The notes beneath the pieces are model-generated. The model was not told the origin of the DNA and did no database searches. It saw nothing but the letters and a program-made list of their open reading frames with translations. Of a stretch of 64,000 nt of DNA, positions 1 through 8,188 are shown in pieces (within the stretch, counting starts at the first letter, position 1; each line of letters starts with the position of its first letter). The stretch is from Hafnia alvei. Its GTDB lineage: Bacteria; Pseudomonadota; Gammaproteobacteria; Enterobacterales; Enterobacteriaceae. The position numbers were made by a program, and so were the translations under genes. The stretch spans positions 4,170,012 to 4,234,011 of the forward strand of contig NZ_CP139992.1 of assembly GCF_034424155.1 (NCBI RefSeq), given 5' to 3'.

Positions 1-45
1 GCCTTTCATATCCAAGCAAAAATGCGTAATATACGCGCCCTTGCG
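1..45 (+). promoter_or_regulatory. dusB-fis operon promoter with GC-rich discriminator
   Basis: A TAATAT -10 hexamer (27-32) lies 17 bases after a weak TTTCAT -35 (4-9). It is followed by a GC-rich discriminator (ACGCGCCC), which is typical of stringently controlled growth-rate promoters. The stretch resembles the known E. coli fis promoter. Upstream Fis and IHF sites would lie outside the window. Confidence 0.75.
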
Positions 46-70
46 GACACAGTATGGTCAGTCTTTGTCT

Positions 71-1075
71 ATGCGCATTGGACACATTGAACTTAAAAAT
101 TGCCTTATTGCTGCGCCTATGGCCGGCATAACCGATCGCCCTTTTCGGACGCTTTGCTACGAAATGGGTGCAGGGATGGCTGTCTCTGAAATGCTCTCTT
201 CCAATCCGGAAGTGTGGCAGACAGATAAGTCGCGTCTGCGTATGGTGCATTTAGACGAGCCTGGGATCCGAGCCGTGCAAATTGCCGGGTGTGACCCTGA
301 TGACATGGCTGCTGCGGCCAAAATCAACGCTGATAGCGGCGCGCAGATCATTGATATCAATATGGGTTGCCCAGCGAAAAAAGTGAACCGCAAACTCGCG
401 GGTTCTGCGCTTTTGCAGTATCCCGACTTGGTTGAAAAAATCCTCAGCGCGGTAGTTAACGCTGTGGATGTACCGGTAACGCTAAAAATTCGCACGGGCT
501 GGAGCCCAGAACACCGTAACTGTGTTGAGATTGCCCAATTGGCTGAACGCTGCGGAATTCAGGCCCTGACTATTCATGGCCGAACACGTGCTTGCTTATT
601 CAACGGCGAGGCGGAGTACGACAGCATTCGGACAGTTAAGCAGAGTGTTTCCATCCCGATTATCGCGAATGGAGACATAACTGACCCGCATAAAGCCAGA
701 GAGGTACTCAACTACACCGGAGCCGACGCTCTGATGATAGGACGTGCCGCTCAGGGGAGACCCTGGATCTTCCGGGAAATCCAGCATTATCTGGACACAG
801 GGGAGCTGCTTCCGCCCATGCCGTTGGAGGAAGTTAAGCACTTGTTATTAGGGCATGTACAAGAACTGCATCATTTTTACGGTTCTGGTAAGGGATTTCG
901 CATTGCCCGCAAGCACGTATCTTGGTATCTCCAAGAACACGCCCCATGTGACCAGTTTCGGCGCACATTCAACGCCATAGAGGATGCCAGCGAACAGCTG
1001 GAGGCGTTGGAGGCATATTTCGAAAATCTTAGCGTAAAAAAAGAGCTGACAGAACTATGTTCGAACAACGCGTAA
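71..1075 (+). CDS. dusB: tRNA-dihydrouridine synthase B
   Basis: DusB reduces specific uridines of tRNA to dihydrouridine with FMN and NADPH in the cytoplasm. The 334-residue product matches E. coli DusB almost throughout. It has the N-terminal [13 protein letters not shown] motif, the catalytic Cys100 in NMGCPAKKV, the IHGRTR motif and the C-terminal YLQEHAP segment. The ATG at 71 starts the conserved MRIG peptide; the in-frame ATG at 41 would add ten non-conserved residues and sits on the transcription start region. The C terminus runs about 12 residues past the E. coli end, so the gene overlaps fis by 19 bases, whereas E. coli has a short gap. It is the first gene of the dusB-fis operon. 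Confidence 0.97.
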   Translation: MRIGHIELKNCLIAAPMAGITDRPFRTLCYEMGAGMAVSEMLSSNPEVWQTDKSRLRMVHLDEPGIRAVQIAGCDPDDMAAAAKINADSGAQIIDINMGCPAKKVNRKLAGSALLQYPDLVEKILSAVVNAVDVPVTLKIRTGWSPEHRNCVEIAQLAERCGIQALTIHGRTRACLFNGEAEYDSIRTVKQSVSIPIIANGDITDPHKAREVLNYTGADALMIGRAAQGRPWIFREIQHYLDTGELLPPMPLEEVKHLLLGHVQELHHFYGSGKGFRIARKHVSWYLQEHAPCDQFRRTFNAIEDASEQLEALEAYFENLSVKKELTELCSNNA

Positions 1076-1353
1076 ATTCTGACGTACTGACCGTTTCTAC
1101 CGTAAACTCCCAGGACCAGGTGACTCAAAAGCCACTGCGTGACTCGGTTAAACAAGCCCTGAAAGGCTATTTTGCTCAACTGAATGGTCAGGACGTTAAT
1201 GATCTGTATGAGCTGGTACTGGCTGAAGTAGAACAGCCACTGTTAGACATGGTGATGCAGTACACTCGCGGTAACCAAACCCGCGCTGCGCTGATGATGG
1301 GAATTAACCGCGGAACTCTGCGTAAGAAATTGAAAAAATACGGCATGAACTGA
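1057..1353 (+). CDS. fis: Factor for inversion stimulation, nucleoid protein
   Basis: Fis is a homodimeric DNA-bending nucleoid protein that activates stable RNA promoters and assists site-specific recombination. The 98 residues match E. coli Fis almost exactly, including the C-terminal helix-turn-helix ([20 protein letters not shown]) and the KKYGMN end. The last codons overlap the attachment core of the downstream integrated element. The reading frame is nevertheless complete, so insertion rebuilt the fis 3' end instead of breaking it. Confidence 0.98.
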   Translation: MFEQRVNSDVLTVSTVNSQDQVTQKPLRDSVKQALKGYFAQLNGQDVNDLYELVLAEVEQPLLDMVMQYTRGNQTRAALMMGINRGTLRKKLKKYGMN

Positions 1354-1393
1354 TACTAATCAGTTAACGTATTGAAAAAAGGCGCTTTTCCTT
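1335..1393. repeat. attL core (left end of satellite)
   Basis: This 59-base segment is identical to 18332-18390. It starts in the last codons of fis and runs into the left arm and loop of the fis terminator. After one small difference the similarity resumes through the right terminator arm. Confidence 0.92.
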
Positions 1394-1413
1394 GACTGGA
1401 TTAGCGCCTTTTT
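1375..1413 (+). terminator. Rho-independent terminator of dusB-fis
   Basis: An AAAAAAGGCGC arm pairs with GCGCCTTTTT across a loop of about 18 bases and ends in a T run. The left arm lies inside the att core, so each att copy (18332, 20852) also carries a version of this terminator. Confidence 0.85.
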
Positions 1414-1420
1414 ATTGGAA

Positions 1421-1442
1421 TTGACTACACCATTGACTACAC
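1421..1442. repeat. Paired TTGACTACAC repeats, candidate integrase arm sites (left)
   Basis: TTGACTACAC occurs at 1421 and again at 1433, a 12-base pitch, 28 bases inside the attL core. The same pair at the same pitch and in the same orientation occurs at the integrase end (18184 and 18196). Such paired repeats are typical arm-type binding sites of tyrosine integrases. Confidence 0.7.
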
Positions 1443-1507
1443 ATGGTTCTGAACGAACTTAAACATTAGCGAACCAATACGGAATTATTTTCTCTACTGC
1501 ATATTGG

Positions 1508-4500
1508 TTAAACACCCAGCAACCGTCGAGCCTGTCCCCGCGTTTGGAAATCTTGCAATATATCCATTCGCGCTTTTTTAGCCCCATCGTTGGCACCCTT
1601 GCGGGCGGCTTCCTCCATGGCCCTTATCAAAGCAGCATCACCGTTACCATTGACATGAATGTGTTGAGTGATATTAGGCGAGGATGATCCGTTACTCATT
1701 TCTGGCTGACTACCCATCACCCTTACCCCAAGAGAACCATCCGGCGAGCGAGTTAACGGCATGATTGCCTCTGGCCCTGCCTCACCCATAAGTCCCGCAC
1801 CTTTGGCAAATGCGAAATAAGTAGGAGTATCAACAATGCTATTGCTGTAAGCGCTTAGCCCCTCTGAGGCATACGCACCACCTTTGGCGTTAAGAGTGAG
1901 ATTACCGTAAGCACCACTACTAAATGCCCCTCCGGCGTCACCCGAAGCCCCAGAAGCGCCGCCTCCGAACATGCTCATGAATCCTGCGCCACCCAGTCCT
2001 TTAATGCTGTTGACAAGCATGGCGTTAAGAATAATTTTTTGCATAGATTGCAGCACGGATTTAGACCAATCCTCCCAGCTAGATTTATTCCCACTAAGAG
2101 CGTCAGAAATACTCCCCACAAACCCGCTCATGGTGTTACTGACAAGGCTTGCAGTTTGATCAGCATAATTTGAGGCGGTATCCATCCAGTTAGATAAGCC
2201 CTCGGCAGAGCCAGCATTCCAGTCATTACGCATGGCATCAGACGCAGAGTAATAGCCCTCCTGATCACGTAAACGCTCATCAAGATATTTTTTGTTGAGT
2301 GCAACCTCCTGTTTATACAGGCTCTCAGAGATTTCCCCTCCCTGATACTGGCGTTGGATCTCAACATTTTTCTGCTCAAACTCTTCACGTATTTTGAGCA
2401 TTTCCTGCATACGCCCACGAGTCAATGAACCTTGACCATAGCCCACCAGCTCAGCATTGTTAGAAGCGCGTGCACTGGCGTTACTATCAGCGAGATTGGC
2501 CTCATAGGCGGCGATTTGCTGTTTTATTTTCTGCTGATCAATCAGCGCGGCATTTTGTAGTAACGTTTGTTTCTGTGAAGCGGTCAGCGTTTGTAGTTCA
2601 CCTTGGCTAATTTGATACTTAGCTTTCGCGAGTTCGGTGTTCTGGCCATCCAATGCAATTTGCTCTTTCTGCTGCTTAATCAGCTTCTCATAGGTATCAG
2701 CGGTTTTCTCTTCCTCGGTCTTGGCACCTTTATGCGGTTTACTTTGCCGTAATGCCTCGAGCTTTCTTTCTCCCTCAACGGCAAGATTGATATATTTTTC
2801 ATACTGCCCAGAGGGGAGGTTAAGATCATCAGCCTCAAACGTTGCCTGCTGTCTCGCTTTTTCTAATCCCTGCAATCCTGCCAATATATTCTGGCGCTGT
2901 GCCTTATCCATCGCCTCTTGTTGCTTTTGTGTCAAACCTTTCGATGCACCAGAAGTACCTGACTGATTGCTTTTTTGATTTAAGGAGTCAATAAATTGTA
3001 AGGTTGTAGCCATTGCGTTTACATTGGCAATAGCAAGGTTCGTAGTATCTGATAGGTTTTTCTGATACTTGGCAAAAGCAGCATCAGAGGCAGAAACCTT
3101 ACCGTTCAATTCCCCCTGAAGCTTTGCTTGATTATCTGTAGCATTATTTAACTTGTAGGTTGATTCCGAAACGTCTCGAGAAATTTTATCGAATTCTCTT
3201 TGTGCTTCATTTAATCTTTCCTGTGCATCAGAAATGATAGCTATCGGGGCTTCAGAGTCTTTTAACCCGTCAAGTTGCTTACGATATTCGGAAACTGCTT
3301 CTGCAGCTTCTCGTTGAGATGTGGCCTGCTCATTTATTTTATCCCTAAGAGCATCAATAGAAGATCCTGCATCAGCGATAGCCCCTTTAAGCTGCAGTTG
3401 GCTCATCTCCCGAGATTTAGCGACAACCTCATCAAGTGTGCCTGCGTACTGTATCGCCGATTCTTTGGCTTGTTCTTGTTTTTGGTACATCATGTACCAC
3501 GCCCCAGCACCTAGCATTAGCGCCCCCGGAATACCACCGACAAGCGACAATAGTCCAGCAGCCCCAGAACGCACCAGCGACATAGCCGATGTGGCTTTAT
3601 TTAACGCCAATTGAGACGCAGATACCGCTTTATTGGATTGTACGAGCGTCGCGTTTGCAGCAATCAGCGCACTGCGCTTGGCGGTGGCGTTCTGTGTGGC
3701 CATCGCTTCTTCGTTGGTATTTTTTGCGAGCGCAAGTTCTTTTGCCGCTAACTGGTGTGCTTGTTCGGCAGCAATGGCGTCTGCAGCTGCTTTACGTTGC
3801 GACTGAATCGCCGCTTCTGCGCGTGCGGCAGATAAGGCAATCTCATTCTTGCGGGCGTCAATCAACTGCGCTGTCTGAGTGCCAACGTTTCCGAGCATTC
3901 CACCGACAAAACGCGCCCCGCCAATGGCAGCTAATGCGCCAGCAGCGGCGGCAACGGTATTCATATTTTCAGCGACGCTATCTAGCGTACCTGCCAGCAT
4001 TGCCGACGCGCCTGAGGCTTGGTTGGCACCACCAACCCACGCCATAAAGGAGTTTTGAACCTTCTGAGCGGATCCGCTTACTGTCGCCGGCAACGTATCA
4101 AACTCTTTACGCAATTGCTCAACGTTCGTTAGTAGCGGAACGATGCGGTCAGTGGTGAGTTTTCCGGCTTCTGCCATATTTCTCAAACCACCAACGCTTG
4201 TCCCCATCCCATCTGCTAACAATTTTGCCAGTCTGCCCCCATTCAGCATGATGGAGTTAAACTCTTCACCACGTAATACACCAGAAGCAAGAGCCTGACT
4301 TAGCTGAGTGATAACGGAACTCGCCTCCTCCGTGCTGGCACCAGAAAGCTTTAGTGAAGTTGCGATAGTCTCGGTGACGGAAGCCACATCCTTTGATGCA
4401 TATCCCGCGTCACGTAAAGAGGAGGCAATACGGCTATATAGACTCGAGTTTGCTTCGAGAGACGTCCCTGTACGCTGGCTAATTTCCATCAAGGCACTTT

Positions 4501-4834
4501 GAGCTGCAGAAAAATCGTCCGTTGATGTTGACGCCAAGCGAAGGCGACCGCTCAACTGGCTCCAAGTATCTGCATACTGGATTAGCTGATGAGTTGCAAA
4601 AGCCCCTGCAAATGCCCCAGCCATGCTCGCTGCACTCGATTTAACCGAGGCCATTTCTGAATTTAGGTCTTGAAGCGCTCTCTGTGTTTGTTTTGTTGCT
4701 GCAGATGCCCGCTTTCCTCCTTGTTCCATCGTTTTGTAATAATCATTCCCCATGCGGGAGGCTCGGGCGATCTCGGTTTGAAAAGAACTCGAGTTTGCCG
4801 ATACCTTGATAATTAATTCTCGCAAAGTTGCCAT
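1508..4834 (-). CDS. Phage tail tape measure protein
   Basis: Tape measure proteins set the length of siphophage tails and help DNA pass into the cell. The 1108-residue product has the usual N-terminal phage segment, long Ala/Gln-rich helical stretches (about 330-420 and 460-640), a hydrophobic segment near residue 438 and a lambda GpH-like C terminus (WEDWSKSVLQSMQKIILNA, ending QTRGQARRLLG). A clear GGAGA ribosome site precedes the ATG at 4834. The gene lies directly after terL and is the last gene before attL. No tail tube, assembly chaperone or tip gene accompanies it, which is unusual. It may act with helper-phage tails or be a relic of a complete phage. Confidence 0.87.
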   Translation of the reverse strand: MATLRELIIKVSANSSSFQTEIARASRMGNDYYKTMEQGGKRASAATKQTQRALQDLNSEMASVKSSAASMAGAFAGAFATHQLIQYADTWSQLSGRLRLASTSTDDFSAAQSALMEISQRTGTSLEANSSLYSRIASSLRDAGYASKDVASVTETIATSLKLSGASTEEASSVITQLSQALASGVLRGEEFNSIMLNGGRLAKLLADGMGTSVGGLRNMAEAGKLTTDRIVPLLTNVEQLRKEFDTLPATVSGSAQKVQNSFMAWVGGANQASGASAMLAGTLDSVAENMNTVAAAAGALAAIGGARFVGGMLGNVGTQTAQLIDARKNEIALSAARAEAAIQSQRKAAADAIAAEQAHQLAAKELALAKNTNEEAMATQNATAKRSALIAANATLVQSNKAVSASQLALNKATSAMSLVRSGAAGLLSLVGGIPGALMLGAGAWYMMYQKQEQAKESAIQYAGTLDEVVAKSREMSQLQLKGAIADAGSSIDALRDKINEQATSQREAAEAVSEYRKQLDGLKDSEAPIAIISDAQERLNEAQREFDKISRDVSESTYKLNNATDNQAKLQGELNGKVSASDAAFAKYQKNLSDTTNLAIANVNAMATTLQFIDSLNQKSNQSGTSGASKGLTQKQQEAMDKAQRQNILAGLQGLEKARQQATFEADDLNLPSGQYEKYINLAVEGERKLEALRQSKPHKGAKTEEEKTADTYEKLIKQQKEQIALDGQNTELAKAKYQISQGELQTLTASQKQTLLQNAALIDQQKIKQQIAAYEANLADSNASARASNNAELVGYGQGSLTRGRMQEMLKIREEFEQKNVEIQRQYQGGEISESLYKQEVALNKKYLDERLRDQEGYYSASDAMRNDWNAGSAEGLSNWMDTASNYADQTASLVSNTMSGFVGSISDALSGNKSSWEDWSKSVLQSMQKIILNAMLVNSIKGLGGAGFMSMFGGGASGASGDAGGAFSSGAYGNLTLNAKGGAYASEGLSAYSNSIVDTPTYFAFAKGAGLMGEAGPEAIMPLTRSPDGSLGVRVMGSQPEMSNGSSSPNITQHIHVNGNGDAALIRAMEEAARKGANDGAKKARMDILQDFQTRGQARRLLGV

Positions 4835-4842
4835 ATTGTCTC

Positions 4843-6516
4843 CTATACCCCGTCAAATTTACTAAGGCGTTGTTTGTAGTTGTCGCTCATATCAAAGGCG
4901 AAATCCTCGTGCTCAGCTTGGAAGGTGCCGAACGCCATTAGCCCAGCAATTGCGGGGTCAATTTTGTTAGAAGATTTCTTTTTGTTGGGCTTAATGTTGG
5001 CGTTAGCGTCAGACTCCATCACCACGTTACCAATAGCCCAAGTCAGCACCGGATCACCGTTATGGCGCACCACCTTACGGTTAACGAACACCTCAAAAGA
5101 TTTCGCTACGGGACTGAATTTCAGATAAGTTTGCGGGAATGGCTCAACATCGAGACCTGCTCCCTGTAGTTGTGTGCGCAGATGCGTAGCGTTCCACGTA
5201 TCAAAGCCCACCAGCCTGATATTAAAAATCTCTGCATCATGTAAAATATCGTCGCGGATACGGTCATAGTCGATGCAATCACCAGGAGTAGTGCGTATCC
5301 ATCCCGCCTTTACCCACTGGCGATAAATCGCGCGGTTTTTGTTAGCAACATTCTGAAGTTGAGCTTCTGGCAGGTAGTGGCGGGTAAGTAGACGGATTTC
5401 TTTATTGAACGGAAAAACATAGCTAACGCTAGTAATGTCGCTGGTTGAAGATAGGTCAAAACCTGCGTAGCACTCCATTCCAGCTAAATCGTTCTCGCTA
5501 TAATCCTCCTTGCAGGCATCCCAAGCACCCGCCCCCATCCACGGTGTAGAGCCCTGACACCAGATATTGAAACGCTTGGTGAGCATTTCGACCCATTGAG
5601 AGGGGATCCCGCGGGCTTTTTGAATGGTGGACTCAAGCTTTGCTGCATCAACTGATACATTTAAATTGGGATTGGCCTTAATCCACATTTCCGGCTGATC
5701 CACCTCATTTTCATCGTCTAACTCATAGATCAAGACAAACAATGAATCATTGCTATCCTCGCCGGATAAAATCTGGCAGCAATAGTCGTAATGCTGTTTA
5801 CAGGCCGAAACAACGTTACTCCCAGCCGTAGTGATCGCGAACAAAATGGCCTCAGGACGAGCCCCCATCCCCAATTCAAGTGCGGAATACACGCCGTTAT
5901 CGGGGTGAAGATGATACTCATCCACAATAGCTAAACTGGGGTTTGTCCCTTCAATGGTTGCCGCTTTAGCTGCCAGCGGTTTTAACAGGCTATTATTCTT
6001 GGGATAGATAAGCTTGTGAGCTTGAATATTGACGCGTTTTTTAAGCGGCTTTGATAATAAACACATCTGCCTAGCATCATCGAATACGATACGGGCTTGG
6101 TCACGACTTACCGCAGCGGTGTAAATATCCTGCTGGCCTTGCTCCATGACCAAAAACCAATTAGCCAGCATCGCGGCAACGGTAGACTTTGCATTTTTGC
6201 GCGGCACCTCGATAAAGGCGCTGCTGTACTTCCGGCGCCCAGAATCCTTAACCTTAAAACCCAGCAAATTAGCAAAAGCAAACTGTTGCCATGGTTCGAG
6301 ATCAATAGGCTTGCCTCGTAGTGGCCCCTTGACGTGTGGACACAAGCGAGAGAAAGCAATAAATCGCTCTACAGTGGGGGTATCGAACTCATAACGGGGG
6401 TCATTCAGGTCTGAAAAGTACCTGTTCACGGCCTGTTTTACGCGCTTACAGGCGTTAATTTCCCCTGATTTTATGGCGTTCGCATACTCATGCCATACGG
6501 TCAATTTCATCTTCAT
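4843..6516 (-). CDS. Terminase large subunit, HK97/P27-associated type
   Basis: TerL is the ATPase and nuclease that pumps DNA into proheads and cuts it. The 557-residue product has a Walker-A-like VPRKNAKST (residues 104-112), a Walker B LAIVDE (about 195-200) and C-terminal nuclease-type acidic motifs (GFDLSSTSD, GFDTWN, IDPAIAG). Its length fits the family. It overlaps terS by 29 bases, consistent with translational coupling, and the tape-measure gene follows nine bases later. Confidence 0.93.
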   Translation of the reverse strand: MKMKLTVWHEYANAIKSGEINACKRVKQAVNRYFSDLNDPRYEFDTPTVERFIAFSRLCPHVKGPLRGKPIDLEPWQQFAFANLLGFKVKDSGRRKYSSAFIEVPRKNAKSTVAAMLANWFLVMEQGQQDIYTAAVSRDQARIVFDDARQMCLLSKPLKKRVNIQAHKLIYPKNNSLLKPLAAKAATIEGTNPSLAIVDEYHLHPDNGVYSALELGMGARPEAILFAITTAGSNVVSACKQHYDYCCQILSGEDSNDSLFVLIYELDDENEVDQPEMWIKANPNLNVSVDAAKLESTIQKARGIPSQWVEMLTKRFNIWCQGSTPWMGAGAWDACKEDYSENDLAGMECYAGFDLSSTSDITSVSYVFPFNKEIRLLTRHYLPEAQLQNVANKNRAIYRQWVKAGWIRTTPGDCIDYDRIRDDILHDAEIFNIRLVGFDTWNATHLRTQLQGAGLDVEPFPQTYLKFSPVAKSFEVFVNRKVVRHNGDPVLTWAIGNVVMESDANANIKPNKKKSSNKIDPAIAGLMAFGTFQAEHEDFAFDMSDNYKQRLSKFDGV

Positions 6517-6844
6517 CTTCCGTTTCTACCGGGTTTCGGCGGCGGCTGACGGGATCAAATCCCAGCAACGACGACATTTTAATCATGATTTTTTCTGCGT
6601 CAGACTTCGCGCTTAATGCTGGATTTCGACTCTCTCCGCCTTGGCTGTTCTTGATGCTGAACCCTCGGGTGCCAAGGTCTTCAACCGCTTTTCGATACAT
6701 CGAATAATTCACGCAATACAATTCAAGGTTGTTCCAATCTGCCGGAGTCAGATCCCCGCGTTCTGCCAGTTGCTTTGCCTTCGCTTTCCACTGTTGCGCG
6801 GCTAACTCATTGAGGTAAGCAGGCGGTTTTGGTGGTCTTGCCAT
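6488..6844 (-). CDS. Terminase small subunit, P27 family
   Basis: TerS recognises the packaging site and delivers DNA to TerL. The 118-residue product starts with the MARPPKPPAYL segment common in the P27 family, has a helical DNA-binding region, and ends in a highly acidic tail. It follows the HNH gene and a G/C-tract intergenic region that may hold the cos site. The combination HNH, TerS(P27), TerL is typical of cos phages with an HK97-like head. Confidence 0.9.
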   Translation of the reverse strand: MARPPKPPAYLNELAAQQWKAKAKQLAERGDLTPADWNNLELYCVNYSMYRKAVEDLGTRGFSIKNSQGGESRNPALSAKSDAEKIMIKMSSLLGFDPVSRRRNPVETEDEDEIDRMA

Positions 6845-6889
6845 AAAAATTTCTCGTTTCCATCGCTTTTTATTTTCAAAAAAATCACT

Positions 6890-6970
6890 GTGCGTAAAAA
6901 TTTGAGGGGGGGGTCGGTGCCCAGCAATGAGGGTTTTGTCCTGAAAACACCCCCCACCCGGTCTGTGCCT
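6890..6970. promoter_or_regulatory. Candidate cos / packaging region upstream of terS
   Basis: A non-coding stretch before terS contains a run of eight to nine G (near 6905-6913) and a C run (near 6950-6956), separated by about 40 bases. Its position between HNH and terS is where cos sites of HNH-containing HK97-like phages usually lie. The cut position cannot be derived from sequence alone. Confidence 0.35.
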
Positions 6971-6974
6971 CCTG

Positions 6975-7127
6975 TCAGCGGTTGCGCATGCATTCTCTTA
7001 GCTCCCGTTCACGTTGAGCGTTGCGGGTGACTGGCTGCTGTTGGTGGAATTTGGCGCGATCCTGCATGAAGCTGTCACAGCATTGGCTTAATGATCGATA
7101 TAGATTCACCACGTCTTTCTCATTCAC
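6975..7127 (-). CDS. Small phage protein, 50 residues, GTG start
   Basis: This short frame starts at a GTG inside the last codons of the HNH gene (8-base overlap) and encodes a hydrophilic, Arg/Gln/Glu-rich peptide containing NLYRSLSQCCDSFM and ending RECMRNR. The overlap with the upstream gene and the position before terS suggest a coupled small gene. The family is not recognised, and chance is possible because it has no ATG start. Confidence 0.42.
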   Translation of the reverse strand: MNEKDVVNLYRSLSQCCDSFMQDRAKFHQQQPVTRNAQRERELRECMRNR

Positions 7128-7563
7128 GTCCAACCTCATATATCCAATCATTGCGCTGGGCTGCTCGTTGCTCTTGCTCCCGATACATTCCAGCCTTTCG
7201 ATTGGCTTTAGTTATAGGGTCTTGCTGTGTTGTCTTGCGGTTATGATGTGTTTGGCACAAGCCCTGATGATTCCACTCAGGCCAAAACAAAACATCGTCG
7301 CCACCATTGATAGGGATGATGTGGTCAACAACTTTTGCAGGAACGTAAAGACCTAGCTTCTCGCAATCCACGCACAGAGGATGAAGCTTGAGGAACTGGA
7401 GGCGGTACTTATCCCATTTGGCTGAGTAACCACGCTCACGGCGATTACCTCGCCTTGAGTCATGCATACGTTGCGCCTGTCGTTTATGCTCATCACACTT
7501 ACCTGACGGCACCCGCTTGTTACAGCCCGGCTCTGTACATCGACGTAATGGTTGCCATGGCAT
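7120..7563 (-). CDS. HNH endonuclease of the packaging module
   Basis: Phage HNH nucleases next to terminase stimulate TerL cutting at cos. The 147-residue product has zinc-type cysteine pairs (C9/C14 and C64/C67), the catalytic DH at 80-81 (VVDHIIPI), N98 (EWNHQ) and the closing CQTHHNRKT at 103-111, so the full HNH triad is visible. Its ATG overlaps the stop of the connector gene by one base (TGATG), so it belongs to the head operon. Confidence 0.9.
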   Translation of the reverse strand: MPWQPLRRCTEPGCNKRVPSGKCDEHKRQAQRMHDSRRGNRRERGYSAKWDKYRLQFLKLHPLCVDCEKLGLYVPAKVVDHIIPINGGDDVLFWPEWNHQGLCQTHHNRKTTQQDPITKANRKAGMYREQEQRAAQRNDWIYEVGRE

Positions 7564-7856
7564 CAGTACACCCCCACATCACGGTATACAGACCACAAAG
7601 CCGAAATAGCCATAGGGATTTCTTTAGCTTCGATATCGCTGATTGGTGAGCGATATTCATACAGCTGTGAGATGTACATCATGCAGCCAATCTTGATAGC
7701 TGGGGTGAACTCCAGACCGTTACTAAACTGCTTGCCAATATGGCGTTGGCATACCTCTAGCGCTGCCGCCATGTACGCCTGAATCAAAGCATCTTCATCA
7801 TTCGAATCAATACGGCAGTGCAGCTTCACCTCTGTTAGGTCGAGTAATTCGCTCAT
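7563..7856 (-). CDS. Head-tail connector (gp6-like adaptor)
   Basis: The 97-residue product is a gp6/gp15-type connector that forms a ring beneath the portal after packaging. It starts LLDLTEVKLHCRID, as the family does, followed by DEDALIQAYMAAA and a C-terminal helix with the YEYR element. It overlaps the head-closure gene by four bases (ATGA). Confidence 0.86.
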   Translation of the reverse strand: MSELLDLTEVKLHCRIDSNDEDALIQAYMAAALEVCQRHIGKQFSNGLEFTPAIKIGCMMYISQLYEYRSPISDIEAKEIPMAISALWSVYRDVGVY

Positions 7857-8188
7857 GGCTTGACGCCTCCTTTACACAGCAATTCCAATCGGCTGTAGGG
7901 GATATCAGGGATAGCCGCCACAATGTCGTAAGCCTGTTTTTCGTGTCCTTTCTGTTGCCACAAGATACGGCTGGCGCTGGTGACATCTGTCCGGTACCGT
8001 AGCCAAATACGGAACGTGGCCTCAGAACGTTCAGCACCAGAGGCTATGAGCTCCCGCCCGCTGATTGCTTTGACTTCTGCCCAGACGGTAGCAACATCAG
8101 CCCAGACTTCCTTCTCCTGACCGGATGGCAATTCGATGGTGGTAAAGTTCTGAATGGTTATGCGATCGCGCATTTTTCCTGCTCTCAT
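7853..8188 (-). CDS. Head closure protein (gp16/gp7-like)
   Basis: A 111-residue product of the SPP1 gp16-like head-closure family. It starts MRAGKMRDRITIQ, has the typical VWADVATVWAEVKAISGREL core and a beta-rich C terminus. It plugs the portal channel and offers the docking surface for a tail, so in a satellite it is the point of contact with a borrowed tail. It overlaps the portal gene by four bases. Confidence 0.86.
   Translation of the reverse strand: MRAGKMRDRITIQNFTTIELPSGQEKEVWADVATVWAEVKAISGRELIASGAERSEATFRIWLRYRTDVTSASRILWQQKGHEKQAYDIVAAIPDIPYSRLELLCKGGVKP

Noticed and set aside
3589..4047. Plus-strand 152-codon open frame
   Set aside because: Antisense to the tape-measure gene, Arg/Gln/Leu-rich because of the Ala-rich repeats on the other strand.
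6802..6993. Minus-strand 63-codon frame across the terS start
   Set aside because: It spans the G/C-tract non-coding region and the terS start in another frame; better explained as the packaging-site region.
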